Origin: Coemansia sp. RSA 1804
Taxonomy: Eukaryota > Kickxellomycota > Kickxellomycetes > Kickxellales > Kickxellaceae
Length of the DNA: 13,587 nucleotides
Reading direction: 5' to 3'
Assembly: GCA_027578815.1 (NCBI GenBank)
Contig: JANBTH010000622.1
Coordinates: 1 to 13,587 of the forward strand
The position numbers were made by a program, and so were the translations under genes. Numbering within the stretch: the stretch's first letter is position 1; each line of letters begins with the position of its first letter. The notes under the pieces are model-generated. The model saw only the letters and a list, made by a program, of their open reading frames with translations, had not been told where the DNA came from and did no database searches. This document shows positions 13,400 through 13,587 of this stretch, one piece after another.

Positions 13400-13587
13400 A
13401 TGCCAGTGTTTTCTATTTTAGATGCAAACTATTTCGCTAAAGAAAACAAAGTCGAGCGTTATGTTCCATCCTTGCGGATACCTTCTCGTATATCCAAGAC
13501 AGATAAGGATAAGTCAGTGGACAACGTGTGGCCATGGAGCATGTTTACATTCAATCTTCAGCTATATTTCAAGATCATCATCCAAGT
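13400..13587 (+). CDS. Weak ORF running off the window end
   Basis: An ATG directly after an in-frame TGA opens 62 codons to the window edge: MPVFSILDANYFAKENKVE at the start and a mixed, protein-like composition after it. A second frame (from the ATG at 13422) is also open to the edge, so chance is a real alternative. No family recognised. It could be the start of a next plus-strand gene or non-coding. Confidence 0.25.
   Translation, partial: MPVFSILDANYFAKENKVERYVPSLRIPSRISKTDKDKSVDNVWPWSMFTFNLQLYFKIIIQ

Noticed and set aside
1..13587. Mobile elements, CRISPR arrays, tRNA/rRNA genes, biosynthetic or defence clusters
   Set aside because: No transposase or reverse transcriptase motifs, spaced repeats, cloverleaf-like sequence or system-type gene grouping seen by eye; the genes are core eukaryotic functions.

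Overview
This window looks like nuclear DNA of a fungus. It carries nine well-supported protein genes (one partial), and every recognisable one is a eukaryotic housekeeping or regulatory family: Prp24/SART3, proteasome chaperone PSMG3, DAD1/Ost2, a Whi2-type BTB protein, eIF2B epsilon (Gcd6), Jjj1/DNAJC21 and an Ariadne/Hel1 RBR ubiquitin ligase. Genes lie close together on both strands. The recognised complete genes each read as one uninterrupted frame, so introns are rare or absent. Promoters are rich in pyrimidine tracts and poly(dA:dT). Whi2 is essentially a fungal protein. The intron-poor layout plus an E2F-type promoter site suggests an early-diverging (zygomycete-type, for example Kickxellomycotina) fungus; the lineage is inference only.

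Layout. 1-631 (+): C-terminus of a Prp24/SART3-like U4/U6 recycling factor. 680-1228 (-): PSMG3-like chaperone, convergent with it, only 48 bases between stop codons. 1229-1543: shared divergent promoter with a perfect E2F-type site and an ACGCG core. 1544-3205 (+): unrecognised Ser-rich protein with a duplicated motif and an array of Phe-x-Ser-Pro motifs, followed by a short possibly coding frame at 3312-3410. 3507-3845 (-): DAD1/OST2. 3846-4295: divergent promoter with an inverted pair of stress-element-like motifs. 4296-5780 (+): Whi2-like. 6001-8331 (-): GCD6. 8651-8866 (-): 71-residue putative mitochondrial protein. 9031-10806 (-): JJJ1. 10807-11473: divergent promoter with a TATA box and a 73-codon ORF at 11066-11287. 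11474-13111 (+): RBR ligase. 13112-13587: AT-rich, with a weak ORF running off the end.

The genes are not an operon or a gene cluster. They share broad themes (RNP recycling, proteasome assembly, glycosylation, translation initiation and its nutrient control, ribosome maturation, ubiquitination) only because these are core functions. I found no mobile element, tRNA, rRNA, CRISPR array or defence/secondary-metabolism cluster. The least explained parts are the 1544-3205 protein with its G1/S-like promoter, the short frame after it, and the ORF upstream of the RBR ligase that shares its reading frame across a single TAG stop.
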